Shown here piece by piece: positions 1 through 9,335 of a stretch of 64,000 nt of DNA. Numbering within the stretch: the first letter of the stretch is position 1; the number at the start of each line of letters is the position of its first letter. Under the pieces are notes generated by a model, which searched no databases, had not been told where the DNA came from, and saw only the letters and a program-made list of their open reading frames with translations. Origin of the DNA: VAZQ01 sp963771845 (GTDB lineage Bacteria; Pseudomonadota; Alphaproteobacteria; Rhizobiales; Xanthobacteraceae); assembly GCA_963771845.1 (NCBI GenBank), contig CAVYVC010000009.1:166154-230153 (forward strand). Direction: 5' to 3'. Made by a program: the position numbers and the translations under genes.

Positions 1-2
1 CC

Positions 3-374
3 GAAGTGCTTCCTCGCATTTTCGGTGGCCAAGTCGGAGGATTTCCGGCGGTCGTCGCGGCACTGTTTGCCGAAGGCCGGCAAATTCGCGGCGTAGAGCG
101 TGCGCGGATCACCTTCGAGATTGCACCTGACCGCGCTCAGTGGGGAACCGAGATCGCAGGCAAAGTCAAAGCCTGGGCCAGGGCCCTGACCGGCCCGACG
201 AGCCTATCCGGAAAATATCCTCAGCTCATGAACCCGCCTGGCTCCGAGACCGGTCCCGGACAGCTCGTGACGTGGGGCAAATCGGTGGTCTGTTCCGTCG
301 ATGCGTTCGGATTCAAATTCCAGTGGATGACGAATTCAAGCAAGCACATCCCATTTGACTGGGCCGGTCCGTGA
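3..374 (+). CDS. DUF1326-family protein, 5' end outside window
   Basis: The reading frame is already open at the left edge (Glu-Val before the first GTG), so this is the C-terminal part of a longer protein. The visible part has the features I associate with DUF1326 proteins: an LPRIFGG..GGFPAVVA segment, a VERARITFEI strand, and an ending that runs through an aromatic, His-containing SSKHIPFDWAGP. Function is unknown for the family; its members often sit beside DUF2182 membrane proteins, but that neighbour would lie outside the window. No signal peptide can be judged because the N terminus is missing. The assignment rests on recalled motif similarity only. Confidence 0.6.
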   Translation, partial: EVLPRIFGGQVGGFPAVVAALFAEGRQIRGVERARITFEIAPDRAQWGTEIAGKVKAWARALTGPTSLSGKYPQLMNPPGSETGPGQLVTWGKSVVCSVDAFGFKFQWMTNSSKHIPFDWAGP

Positions 375-666
375 GGACTCACGCTTCCCACTCGTTCATC
401 GGAGCGCTTCTGTCAGCGCCTACACGCCTCCTACAAAAAGTCCCGCGTTTGCGAGAGGAGCGCTCGAATAGCCGACGATGCTGGAGCTTATGTCTGTCTG
501 TTGCTGGCACTTCCCGGCCGCTAACCGCGATGCACCAAGTCCGGTGCGACTCAAAATAGCGCCGGCCTTTTATGTCACGGTCGAGCCCGCGCAAACCTAG
601 CGCGCCCGCGGCGGCGACAAAAGATCGGCTGGTTCTGCCAACGATCAAGAATTTGGATAGCAACCT

Positions 667-1669
667 TTAAGCTGGGACCGATCTACTGTTGCGCTTCACC
701 GCATCCCACCAGGGGCAAACGCCGCTCATACGCTCGTAATTACCCTCGATCACCTGCAGCGGTGCGTGGTTCGGTTCGGGAGCCGGCATCGGTGGCGCGT
801 CTGGCGGCGGTGGTCCTTCACCCAGCGATTCGAACAGTCCCTGGTGCCCCCAAAAACTGCCGACGGATTTCAATTCGACCGGCTGCCAGCCGGGGCTGAC
901 CTCGCGGCCTCCCCATCCGTGTTCGATCAGGAACTCCGAAGGCGTCCGCATGTAGAATGACGTCATGAAGTCGTTCGGATGCCGACCGAACTTCACAGCG
1001 ACACGGTCTTCGCGCTGGGCAATATCGTAGCTCTGGCCAACATCATCGAGAGAGTAAAATTCCATCATGAGATGGTGCATGCGGCTGCGTGATCCCTGGG
1101 CAATGGCGAGGCTATGATGGCGGGTGTTGACGTGCATGAAATATAGCGACACCGGCGGCCCCATGAAGTCAGTAATCCGGAAGCCGAGCAGGTCACGATA
1201 GAAACGCGCCTATGTCGGGCACCATCAGCACTGCATGTCCCACGCCCTCGGTCCCAGTGCGGAACCCCCCGATATGCCTTGTCGGACGAAATGGCTCATC
1301 GGCGACCTGAGCACCGTGGAATGCCTCCACACGATTGCCGGCGGGATCGCGGAAGGAAATCACCTCCGCGGCACAACGTTGGTCGGCAACGGCCGCGATT
1401 TCCCGGCGCACAGCGACGCGGGCATTTTCCAGGCGCGCCGCCAGCGCCGTGAGGGCCGCAGCGTCCGCGACCTCCCAGCCGAAAAAACGCTCCCCATCCG
1501 GCAAGCCGCCATCGGCGATGAGGCGCTGCTTGCGGTCATCCATGCGGAAGGCACGCATGGCACCGCCGCGATCGACCGGCTGTAGCCCAAGCTGGCCGGT
1601 AGCAAAACTGGTCCAGTCATCGAGCTTGGAAGTGCCAACCCATAAATAGCCCATTGCCTGAACGGTCAC
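667..1669 (-). pseudogene. Extradiol (catechol 2,3-/BphC-like) dioxygenase, single frameshift
   Basis: Two adjacent minus-strand frames make one protein of about 333 residues, the size of a two-domain vicinal-oxygen-chelate ring-cleavage dioxygenase. The first frame (1669 to about 1203) begins MTVQAMGYLWVG and ends GHAVLMVPDIGAF. The second continues YRDLLGFRITDFMGPPVSLY, then RHHSLA and FLIEHGWGG. The His of GHAV, the His of RHHS and the Glu of LIEHG match the family's Fe(II)-binding His-His-Glu triad. Frames join if one base is removed from the AAA at 1202-1204. All three iron ligands survive, so this is either a very recent pseudogene or an assembly error. Substrate would be a catechol-type aromatic diol. 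Confidence 0.8.
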
Positions 1670-1821
1670 GGCCGGTCTCCTTTTCAGTTGACAGCTTTCT
1701 GGCTCGATAGCCCTCGTGCGACACTCCCCGAGTACACAGCGCGACTGCGCGATAAATGCGCCCCATCAGCAGATTTGACAAGCCTGCATTATTGCCCCCA
1801 GCATGATCTCGTCTTGAAGAC

Positions 1822-2352
1822 TTGCCCGTGCCGCAAGCGGGGGCCAGCGAGGAGGCCGTCATTGCCGCGCTCGTGAATCCTGACAATCCGCAATCCGAGG
1901 CGGATACGCGAGACGCGCAGGACGCGGCGCGTATCCTTGGGATGCAGCTCCAGGTCCGAAGCGCCCGCACTGAGGGCGACATCAACAAAGCCTTCGAAAC
2001 TCTGGTTCAACGGAATGCCGGGGGGCTGCTCATCGAAGGTGACCCGTTCTTTGGTGTTTCTCGGCTGAAACAACTTGTGGTGCTGACAGCCCGCCATGGA
2101 CTGCCCGCCATATACCAGGGTCGCGAGTTTCCCGACGCCGGCGGTCTAATGAGCTATGGAGCCAGTCGTACGGATGCGTTACGCGTCGCTGGCGTCTATA
2201 CTGGCCGGATTCTGACAGGTGAGAAGCCCGCGGACCTGCCGGTCCAGCAATCGACGAAGGTCGAGCTAATCATCAATCTTGGGACCGCCAAGGCGCTCGG
2301 CATCGAAGTGCCGCCGCTGCTGCTCGCCCGCGCCGACGAGGTGATCGAATGA
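1822..2352 (+). pseudogene. ABC_sub_bind substrate-binding protein, 5'-truncated
   Basis: This is the C-terminal half of a periplasmic binding protein of the ABC_sub_bind family. Homology starts near 1858 (VIAALVNPDNP) and continues through GGLLIEGDPFF, the AGGLMSYG loop (here DAGGLMSYGAS), the GEKPADLPVQQSTKVELIIN block and the terminal LLARADEVIE. The Tat signal and first lobe are missing, and no matching sequence lies upstream in the same frame. Its stop overlaps the start of the next paralogue by four bases (ATGA), so it probably headed a tandem pair before losing its 5' end. Not expected to be exported or functional. Confidence 0.85.
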
Positions 2353-3326
2353 TAGCCCGGCGCGAACTCATCACGCTGCTCGGCGGTGCGGCGACGTGGC
2401 CGCTGGCGGCGCGCGCGCAGCAGCCGGCGATTCCGGTGATCGGGTTCCTCCAAAGCGGTTCGCCCACGGCGACGGCGCACACAAGGGCAGCCTTTCACAG
2501 TGGACTAAGAGAAGCCGGATATGTCGAGGGCGAGAACGTCGGGATCGTATATCGTTATGCTGATAGTCAATATGATCGCTTACCGGCACTTGCGGCTGAT
2601 CTGATTAGTAATCACGTCGCCGCGATCTTCGCAGGTGGCCCGCCCGCAGCGCAGGCGGCCAAGGCAGCAACGACGACGATACCGATCGTTTTTACAAGTA
2701 CCGACCCGGTGAAGTCCGGCCTTGTGGCCAGCTTAAACCGACCCGGCGGCAACCTGACCGGTGTAGCTTTTTTTGTGCTGTCACTCGGGGCAAAGCAGTT
2801 CGGATTGCTACGTGAACTTGTTCCCAATGCCATCACGATTGGAATGCTTGTCAATCCAAAACTTCCAGACGCGGCAACTACAGTGGCAGATGGGCAAGCG
2901 GCTGCGCGTGCCCAAGGGCTGGAACCGCTAATCCTCCATGCCAGCAACGACGACGAGTTGCTGGCAGCATTCGCGGACATGAGAAAACGGCAGATCGACG
3001 CGCTTGTGGTGGTATCAGACATCTTCTTCGACAGCCGTCGTGATCATCTGGCCACCCTTGCTGCTCGCCACACCATTCCAGCGATCTATCCCTGGCGCGA
3101 TTACGTCATGGCTGGAGGGCTGATGAGCTATGGAACGAGCATCACCGAAGGCTATCACCAGGCCGGCAACTACATCGCTCGAATTCTCAAAGGAGCTCAG
3201 CCGAGTGACCTGCCTGTCGTACAACCGACGAAATTTGAACTGGTCATCAATTCGAAAGCCGCCAAGGAGCTTGGCCTCACCGTCCCGCTCACGCTGCAAG
3301 TGGCCGCCGACGAGGTGATCGAGTGA
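2349..3326 (+). CDS. ABC_sub_bind periplasmic substrate-binding protein
   Basis: A complete 325-residue member of the family. It has a twin-arginine-like signal (RRELITLLGGAATWPLAARA, cleavage expected after ARA), then PVIGFLQSG as first strand, the GENVGIVYRYA..YDRLP block, GLVASLNRPGGNLTG at the hinge, AGGLMSYGTS, and the C-terminal PTKFELVINSKAAKELGL and ADEVIE. Relatives bind small ligands (amino acids, aromatic compounds) for ABC importers, but no permease or ATPase gene is adjacent, so the partner and ligand are unknown. It overlaps both neighbours by four bases, which suggests translational coupling in a tandem array. Start chosen at the ATG inside the upstream stop. Confidence 0.88.
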   Translation: MIARRELITLLGGAATWPLAARAQQPAIPVIGFLQSGSPTATAHTRAAFHSGLREAGYVEGENVGIVYRYADSQYDRLPALAADLISNHVAAIFAGGPPAAQAAKAATTTIPIVFTSTDPVKSGLVASLNRPGGNLTGVAFFVLSLGAKQFGLLRELVPNAITIGMLVNPKLPDAATTVADGQAAARAQGLEPLILHASNDDELLAAFADMRKRQIDALVVVSDIFFDSRRDHLATLAARHTIPAIYPWRDYVMAGGLMSYGTSITEGYHQAGNYIARILKGAQPSDLPVVQPTKFELVINSKAAKELGLTVPLTLQVAADEVIE

Positions 3327-4303
3327 ACAAGCGCGGGTTTATCACGCTGCTCGGCGGTGCGGCAGCCGCGTGGCCGCTTAAGGCGCGCGCACAACAGCCA
3401 ACGATGCCGGTGATCGGGCTCCTTGGTAGTGCAACGGCTAGAGAGTGGGCGCCGTTGGTAGCCGCATTCCTTCGAGGCTTGAGCGAGGCCGGCTTTGCCG
3501 AGGGCCGGGACGTCGCAATCGAATACCGTTGGGCCGAAAATCAATACGATCGGTTGCCGTCGCTGGCGGCTGAGTTGATTCACCAACAAGTGTCCGTGAT
3601 CGTCGCCTTGACCACCCCTTCTGCAATGGCAGCAAAGGCAGCCACCGCAATCATACCTATTGTCTTCACTACCATCGCGGACCCGGTGCAGATCGGTCTT
3701 GTCGCGAGCCTGAACCGCCCAGGCGGCAATCTCACAGGTGCGACGATCCTAAACGTCGAGATTGTGCCGAAGATGTTAGAGCTACTGCATGAGGTAGTCC
3801 CTACGGCTAACACAATGGCTGCACTCGTCAACCCGACGAATCCCAATGCCGATACCTGGTCTACAGGTCTGCAGGTCGCTGCGCGCACGCTAGGGCTCGA
3901 ACTCAACGTCCTGAGGGCAAGCACCGAGCGCGATATTGATAAGGCTTTCGCAACCCTAAACCCGCTGCAGGTTGGCGGGCTCGTCATAGTCAACGATGTC
4001 TTCCTCATTACACGCGAGGAACAACTCGCCGCCCTGGCGCTTCGCCACAAGCTGCCGACGATCTTCCAATCACGCGAATCCGTCGTGGCCGGCGGTCTAA
4101 TGAGCTACGGAGGCAGTGCCTCGGATACCTATCGTCAAGCTGGCCTATATACCGGCCGTGTTCTCAAGGGCGAGAAGCCTGCAGACCTGCCGGTCCAGCA
4201 ATCCACGAAAGTCGAATTCGTAATCAATCTCAAAACAGCCAAGATGCTTGGTCTCACCTTTCCGGTCACGCTGCTCGGACGCGCCGACGAGGTGGTTGAA
4301 TAA
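3323..4303 (+). CDS. ABC_sub_bind periplasmic substrate-binding protein
   Basis: An intact 326-residue paralogue of the preceding gene, starting at a GTG inside the GTGA overlap. Signal: RGFITLLGGAAAAWPLKARA with a single Arg-Gly instead of Arg-Arg, which may weaken Tat export. The body shows MPVIGLLGS, EYRWAENQYDRLPSLAAELI, ASLNRPGGNLTGATIL, AALVNPTNPNA, AGGLMSYGGS and the terminal LLGRADEVVE. The second half is close to the truncated copy at 1822-2352 (GEKPADLPVQQSTKVE..IN shared), which points to local duplication. No cognate transporter genes are next to it. About 30 bases after the stop comes the TGCTGCACTGC trailer also seen behind other copies in this window. Confidence 0.88.
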   Translation: MNKRGFITLLGGAAAAWPLKARAQQPTMPVIGLLGSATAREWAPLVAAFLRGLSEAGFAEGRDVAIEYRWAENQYDRLPSLAAELIHQQVSVIVALTTPSAMAAKAATAIIPIVFTTIADPVQIGLVASLNRPGGNLTGATILNVEIVPKMLELLHEVVPTANTMAALVNPTNPNADTWSTGLQVAARTLGLELNVLRASTERDIDKAFATLNPLQVGGLVIVNDVFLITREEQLAALALRHKLPTIFQSRESVVAGGLMSYGGSASDTYRQAGLYTGRVLKGEKPADLPVQQSTKVEFVINLKTAKMLGLTFPVTLLGRADEVVE

Positions 4304-4352
4304 AATAAGCCGTGCAACCGCGTGCGTGATTTGCTGCACTGCACTGCATTAG

Positions 4353-4406
4353 TCCGGAATTGGCACGACCCGGAAGCGCTTGGCTGCGCGAATTGATTCC
4401 GCTAAC
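4353..4406 (+). repeat. Dispersed intergenic repeat, copy 1
   Basis: The stretch from TCCGGAATTGGCACGACCCG through GCGCTTGGCTGCGCGAAT to TTCCGCTAAC recurs in inverted orientation at 54135-54183 with only a few differences. Its first part also reappears at the right edge of the window. It lies in the 570-base gene-poor interval after the binding-protein array. No ORF with coding character covers it. Confidence 0.75.
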
Positions 4407-4422
4407 GGGGGTAAAGCAGACA

Positions 4423-4534
4423 GCAATGTTGCGGTGCGGTAATGCTAACTATTGACCCGTTGCGGAAGTCGGGTGGGCCAAAATGCTGTAATGCACAAAA
4501 CGGCCTTTCCAATGATGTGGTAGGGTGTGATCCA
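4423..4534 (+). repeat. Composite of two intergenic repeats seen elsewhere in the window
   Basis: Bases 4425-4442 (ATGTTGCGGTGCGGTAAT) match 7285-7302 except for the base just upstream (A/G). Bases 4484-4534, including ATGATGTGGTAGGGTGTG, match 22128-22178, where the block directly precedes the start of an ABC_sub_bind fragment. Here no binding-protein gene follows, so the block looks like a stranded leader. The rest of 4304-4875 shows nothing I can call a gene. Confidence 0.65.
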
Positions 4535-4875
4535 GCGCGCGCTCGGCCACACGCGGGGGCAAATGCGAACGCTGCTTCGTCCTCAATGATCGGCGAAACA
4601 TTGGCGGCAAGGCTGGCACCGCTAACCAGAACAGAGCGGCGCGGCACAATCGCGAAAAGGCCACAGCTCATCGATTTGAGACGACTGCCTTCATTGATTA
4701 ACTCAGCCCTAAGGATAGTACATTTTCCATTGTGCATTTATGGCTAATGGGTTCCGTCCTATTGAGCACCAGTCCTATTTTCGTCTGAATTCGGTTGGAC
4801 TCTTGCCTCGCGCAATGACAGACTTCCGGTGCTTTCTAGGTAGTCCAATTCTGTTTTCCCCGGATCAATTCTATA

Positions 4876-5433
4876 ATGACAAACCTCTTCATCTTCATTC
4901 TCCTCGGAGGCTTGATTGGAGTTGACGGCTACGCAGTCTCGCCAGGCATGCTTATCCTCGCGCACCGGCTCGATGCACTCGGTGACGTAACGATCCGCAC
5001 TTGGTCAGCGCACCGCGACGTAACTCAGCGAATCGCAGCGCTCAACCCAAACGACAAGGTAGTACTCATCGGTTATTCAGGTGGAGGCTTCGCCATCACC
5101 CACATCGCAGACGAGCTAAACGGAACCCATCCTCACAAGATCGACCTCCTTGTCGCGTACGACCCCTCGCCCGCTTCGAGCATGAGATCTCTGGGCAAGA
5201 ACGTCGCCAAGGCGATCTGCTACTGCAACAGCATGCCACTCATGCTGGGTTTAGGTGGCGCGCAGCTGCGCGGTCAATCGGTCGAAACTGTCCCTATATT
5301 TCAGCAGCACGTGGCAGTCCAATTCGACGAAAGTCTGCACCAAAGAACGATCGCTGAAATCGAGAAGCTTGTCCCGTCGCCACCTGCAGCCTACGCGGAA
5401 CCTTCCCCTTCCATTGCTTTCCCGACAAGATGA
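4876..5433 (+). CDS. Alpha/beta-hydrolase-like protein (lipase/esterase fold), function unknown
   Basis: 185 residues. The N terminus (MTNLFIFILLGGLIGVDGYA) could be a membrane anchor or signal, or could be the first strand of the fold. The telling feature is VVLIGYSGGGFAITHIADEL near residue 65, a G-x-S-x-G nucleophile elbow, followed by a strand LLVAYDPSP with a candidate acidic residue. A conserved His may be in VPIFQQHV or DESLHQRT near the C terminus. At this length it is small for a full hydrolase, and the C-terminal tail is proline-rich. It stands alone between the binding-protein cluster and an IS701 element. Substrate unknown. Confidence 0.6.
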   Translation: MTNLFIFILLGGLIGVDGYAVSPGMLILAHRLDALGDVTIRTWSAHRDVTQRIAALNPNDKVVLIGYSGGGFAITHIADELNGTHPHKIDLLVAYDPSPASSMRSLGKNVAKAICYCNSMPLMLGLGGAQLRGQSVETVPIFQQHVAVQFDESLHQRTIAEIEKLVPSPPAAYAEPSPSIAFPTR

Positions 5434-5520
5434 TTAATCGCACTGAGTCAGAAGATTTTCCGTCGATAGTGCATGAGAATCAGATATTTGTCGAGGTTCA
5501 CTGGCTGGCGGAGGGCTGCG

Positions 5521-6894
5521 ATGAATTTCGAAAGAACGGAGGATAGTGCATCTCGATTTGCGCGTTTTGTGGAACAGCTGACGAGCGTGATCGGTCACGC
5601 CGACCGGGAGCGGCCGCTGAATGATTACTGTGCCGGCCTTTTGGTCTCAGAAGGCCGCAGGAGCGTGGAGCCGATCGCGGCGGTGACGGCGCCGCACGAG
5701 ACTCCGGTGCAGCATCAAAGATTGCTGCACTTTGTTGCCAATGCGCCGTGGTCGGACGCGTCAATGTTGGCCAAAGTGCGCGAGCTGATCTTGCCGGTGA
5801 TCGAGCGGCATGGACCGATTGAAGCCTGGATTGTCGACGATACGTCTTTTCCAAAGTGCGGCTCCAAATCGGTCGGCGTGCAGCATCAATATTGCGGCCA
5901 GCTTGGCAAGCAAGCGAATTGTCAGGTGGCAGTGACGTTGTCGATCGCCAATCATCACGCCAGCCTGCCGATCGCGTATCGGCTTTATCTGCCGCAGCAA
6001 TGGGCTAAAAACGCTGCGCGCCGCAAGAAAGCGCGTATTCCCAAGGAGATCTCGTTCAAGACCAAACCGCAGATCGCCCTGGAGCAGATTGCGAAAGCCT
6101 TAGCGGCGGGGGTACCGCGCGGGGTGGTGCTCACAGATGCGAGCTACGGATCGAACTCAGGGTTTCGCACGGGCCTCAGTGCGCTGGGGCTCGAATACGT
6201 GGCAGCCATCATACCGACAATTATGGTGCGTAGAGTAACCGATGATGGCGGGATGGGGCCGCGCTTGAGCGTGAAGAAGTTGGCACTCAGGCTGCCAGAA
6301 AAAGCTTGGTGCACGATCACCTGGCGGGAGGGAACTAACAAAAAGCTGCGCTCGCGCTTCGCCCGCGTTCAAGTGCGAACGGCGCCGATCAGGGGTGCCG
6401 CGGCACGAGGTGAAGAAACGCTTCTCATCGAATGGCCCAAGAGTGAGCGTGAGCCCACCAAATATTGGCTTGCCACCCTCGATAAGAACATTTCATTTCA
6501 TGCGCTGGTCGATCGCGCAAAAATGCGGTGGCGGATCGAGCGCGACTACCTGGAGCTCAAACAAGAGATCGGGCTCGGGCACTACGAGGGGCGGGGATGG
6601 CCGGGCTTCCACCATCACGCGACGCTTTGCATCGCCGTTTACGGCTTCCTGATCTCCGAAAGGGAGACAATTCCCCCCTCAGGACCTCATTGCGCCCGGA
6701 GAGTCAAAAAACTTGCCATTCCCGATAGTTACCGACCCCGCGGCGCCGCCAATCCGGCCCCAACGCCACGTTCCCAACTCGATCGCTACGCTCCATCATC
6801 AGCTGATCGTCGCAATCGCAAGGATGCTGCCAAGATGCCCCTATTGTGCAACCCGATACAGAAGGAACATGCGTCTCAGGTTGTGACGCAGTAG
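5521..6894 (+). CDS. IS701-family transposase with shifted C terminus
   Basis: DDE transposase of the IS701 type. The catalytic triad is visible as Asp in WIVDDTSFPK, Asp in VVLTDASYGS and Glu in the MRWRIERDYLELKQEIGL block. ATG at 5521 is preferred because it fits the family N terminus (MNFERTEDSASRF). From about 6745-6752 the open frame gives an atypical tail. The next frame reads IRPQRHVPNSIATL and ends with the family-like ARMLPRCPYCATRYRR, stopping at 6885. One indel has therefore shifted roughly the last 45 residues. The catalytic core is intact, so activity is uncertain. Terminal inverted repeats were not confidently identified. Confidence 0.85.
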   Translation: MNFERTEDSASRFARFVEQLTSVIGHADRERPLNDYCAGLLVSEGRRSVEPIAAVTAPHETPVQHQRLLHFVANAPWSDASMLAKVRELILPVIERHGPIEAWIVDDTSFPKCGSKSVGVQHQYCGQLGKQANCQVAVTLSIANHHASLPIAYRLYLPQQWAKNAARRKKARIPKEISFKTKPQIALEQIAKALAAGVPRGVVLTDASYGSNSGFRTGLSALGLEYVAAIIPTIMVRRVTDDGGMGPRLSVKKLALRLPEKAWCTITWREGTNKKLRSRFARVQVRTAPIRGAAARGEETLLIEWPKSEREPTKYWLATLDKNISFHALVDRAKMRWRIERDYLELKQEIGLGHYEGRGWPGFHHHATLCIAVYGFLISERETIPPSGPHCARRVKKLAIPDSYRPRGAANPAPTPRSQLDRYAPSSADRRNRKDAAKMPLLCNPIQKEHASQVVTQ

Positions 6895-7100
6895 CATTAA
6901 CCTCTATAGCGAGCGCAATCCCGAAACCGTTAAGTCCATCACATCTTCCCCCCTACACCGTCAGATCACTCTGATATGGAAGTGAATTCGGTTGCGACAG
7001 CGATCTAACCCGCGCGGGCCACGGTCGCTTATTACAACCACATCAACGGCATCGGTTCCCAATAATAACTCAAGGGCATGACCTACGGGAGGGTCACATT

Positions 7101-7190
7101 GCAATCCATATCGGTCGGCGAGAATTCATAGCCACGCTTGGCGGCGCGGCAACGTGGCCGCTCCGCGCGCGTGCGCAGCAGCCGGCGATG
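7101..7190 (+). pseudogene. ABC_sub_bind signal-peptide stump
   Basis: A short frame reads RREFIATLGGAATWPLRARA followed by QQPAM, which is the signature signal peptide of the ABC_sub_bind family, and then runs into unrelated sequence. The rest of the gene is absent. The interval 6895-7480 otherwise holds only IS flank and, at 7285-7302, a copy of the ATGTTGCGGTGCGGTAAT-type repeat also found at 4425. This stump is one of several decapitated or beheaded copies in the window. Confidence 0.8.
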
Positions 7191-7480
7191 CATCCCCCGA
7201 CTGGGACCGCGCGCATGAGGAACACCGCTTAGAGGCGCCAAGTTACTGCCTTATGTCCGTTCATTGAGGAGAAGCGGCCATCAGTGTTGCGGTGCGGTAA
7301 TCTCAGGTTTTGACCCAAAGCAGGCATAGCTGCGTCGCAGCAAGGTAACCCACCCCGCCTCACTCGGTCCGGGTGCGGGCAATGAGCGTAGGTGATATGG
7401 CAAAGCTGCGCGCGCCTTAGCGGGTTTAAGGTTGATTGAAAATTCCTGCGATGTTATGAGCAACGAGTGGCGGAGAGCTA

Positions 7481-9283
7481 CTAGACGTTTTTCTGCCTCA
7501 ACTGAACGACACCAGCGGTTTGATAGAGCAATACCTCTACTATCGTAAGTAGCTGATCCTGGCTGAATGGCTTGCCGAGCATCACCCCCTCTCGGAACCC
7601 AAGCGGTAAAGCCTCTCGTCCGTATCCTGTAACGAATGCAAACGGACAATTTTTCCGTGTCAGTACGGCTGCAAGCTCATCAACCGGGTGACCCGCGAGA
7701 TTGGCGTCAACGAGAGCCGCATCGTAATCCGCATCCTCGACAAGCAGTTTTGCGTCTTCAATGGTTCCAGCTGGCCCAATAACCTTGCATCCCGCCGCCG
7801 TCAAACTCGACTCCATATCCATCGATACGAGCGGTTCGTCCTCAATGAGGAGGATCCGCTTGCCCTTAAGACTGGGCTGATTGTCTTGCGGTTGGAGCAC
7901 CGAAGGTCCGCTGGTAATTTTCGGTGCCGCTGCATCGGTGCCAATGCTCGGACGAGTATTTTCCGTAATTGGTAATTTGATCTCCCAAGTCACGCCGTCA
8001 GTGTTGTAATGAACGGAAGCTTCGCCGCCGTGCGCTCGTAGGGTTTGCTCAATCAGCGTGCTGCCGAATCCGCGCTCACTCGGGGCAGTGACCTTTGGAC
8101 CACTGCTCTCCTTCCATAACAAGAGCAAGTTGCGTCCCCCGTTTGTCCGCATCTGCCAGCTTACCGATAGGTGTCCGTGCGGCACGGATAACGCGCCATA
8201 TTTGCGCGCGTTCGTGGTTAGCTCGTGCAGGATCAGAGCCAAGTGCAACGCCTGTTGTGCGTCGAGCACGAGCAGCGGCCCCGAACACGAGATACGATCA
8301 TCATTGGAGACGCCGAGCAAGACCTGCTCGCTGACGAGCTCCGTCACGTCCGTGCCTTGCATCATAGTCTTGGTGAGGAGAGTGTGGGCTTTTGCCATTG
8401 CCTGAATACGGCCGCTGAAGCTGGAGACAAAATCGCTCGGGCTCTTGGCACGAAGCAGCGACTGGCTTGCGATCGCCTGTACTGTCGCCAGCGTATTTTT
8501 AATGCGATGAATCAGCTCGTTGGTAAGGGTACGCTGCAATTGCTCGGCCTGTTTACGTTCCGTGATGTCGCGGCCGACCTTTGATGCGCCGATCACCCGT
8601 CCCGATTTGTCGCGTAGGGGAGACGTGGTAAGAGACATATCGATGCGGCGGCCATCCTTTGCGACGCGCACGGTCTCGTAATGGTCAATGCGTTCTCCTC
8701 GTTTGAGTCGTGCGATAATCTCGTTCTCTTCTGCGAGCAACTCGGGCGGGATAATCCGAGTGATCGGCTGGCCGATCATCTCGTTTGCATGGTAACCAAA
8801 GATGCGCGTTGCGCTGGCGTTCCATGACGTGATGTGGCCATCGAGCGTCTTGCTGATAATCGCGTCGTCGGATGAGGCAACAATCGACGCCAGTCGCGCC
8901 AATTCCATGTTCGCTTCGTGCCGCTCGGTTATATCCATCAACAGGTTGATAGCGCCAACGAGCCGCCCGGAGGAGTCGCGTAGCGGCGTCGGGTAGGGAA
9001 GGAACCGCACTCTCGTTCCATCAGGTCGTTCGGCAATTGCTTCCAGCCCCCGGACCTGCCGCCCCTCTTTCAGCGCCACCGCCATCGGGCACTCACCGTG
9101 CGGCAGGGGTCGACCGTCGGGCCAGTAAAGGCGCCATGACCCGCACCATTGACTACTTCCAAGCTCGGGATGGTGGCCCCACAGATCGGCGGCAGCCTGG
9201 TTATAAAAGGTAATGCGGCCCTCGGCATCAGTCGTGTAGACGGCGACAGGCAATGCCTCGAGCAACTCAGTCCCGGTGGTCAT
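7481..9283 (-). CDS. PAS-PAS-HWE-type histidine kinase with C-terminal receiver
   Basis: 600 residues, likely cytoplasmic because no membrane segment is visible. Domains: PAS about 8-120, PAS with DITERK exit motif about 128-243, dimerisation/phosphoacceptor box at His259 (HRIKNTLATVQAI), N-box 352-366 (LHELTTNARKYGALS), the Trp390-x-Glu392 pair typical of HWE kinases, a GFGSTLI glycine box, then a receiver about 475-590 with acidic cluster EDE and phosphoacceptor Asp526 (ALVDANLAG). ATG at 9283 is preferred over the upstream GTG because AGGAG lies seven bases before it. An EcfG-like promoter sits just upstream. Kinases of this class often feed the PhyR-NepR-EcfG general stress pathway; here that is inference from promoter and neighbours. 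Confidence 0.9.
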   Translation of the reverse strand: MTTGTELLEALPVAVYTTDAEGRITFYNQAAADLWGHHPELGSSQWCGSWRLYWPDGRPLPHGECPMAVALKEGRQVRGLEAIAERPDGTRVRFLPYPTPLRDSSGRLVGAINLLMDITERHEANMELARLASIVASSDDAIISKTLDGHITSWNASATRIFGYHANEMIGQPITRIIPPELLAEENEIIARLKRGERIDHYETVRVAKDGRRIDMSLTTSPLRDKSGRVIGASKVGRDITERKQAEQLQRTLTNELIHRIKNTLATVQAIASQSLLRAKSPSDFVSSFSGRIQAMAKAHTLLTKTMMQGTDVTELVSEQVLLGVSNDDRISCSGPLLVLDAQQALHLALILHELTTNARKYGALSVPHGHLSVSWQMRTNGGRNLLLLWKESSGPKVTAPSERGFGSTLIEQTLRAHGGEASVHYNTDGVTWEIKLPITENTRPSIGTDAAAPKITSGPSVLQPQDNQPSLKGKRILLIEDEPLVSMDMESSLTAAGCKVIGPAGTIEDAKLLVEDADYDAALVDANLAGHPVDELAAVLTRKNCPFAFVTGYGREALPLGFREGVMLGKPFSQDQLLTIVEVLLYQTAGVVQLRQKNV

Positions 9284-9309
9284 CGCGGAACTCCTCACGA
9301 ACCTACCCT

Positions 9310-9335
9310 AAACGTCGTCTCGTTTCCCGCGTTCC
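9310..9335 (-). promoter_or_regulatory. EcfG-like general-stress promoter
   Basis: Read on the minus strand: GGAAC (9335-9331), 16 bases, CGTTT (9314-9310). This matches the alphaproteobacterial EcfG consensus GGAAC-N16/17-CGTT. It lies 27 bases from the kinase ATG, leaving room for a short leader with the AGGAG ribosome site. Confidence 0.75.

Noticed and set aside
379..663. 94-codon minus-strand frame after the DUF1326 gene
   Set aside because: Arg/Ser-rich with no motif or ribosome site; looks like noncoding sequence.
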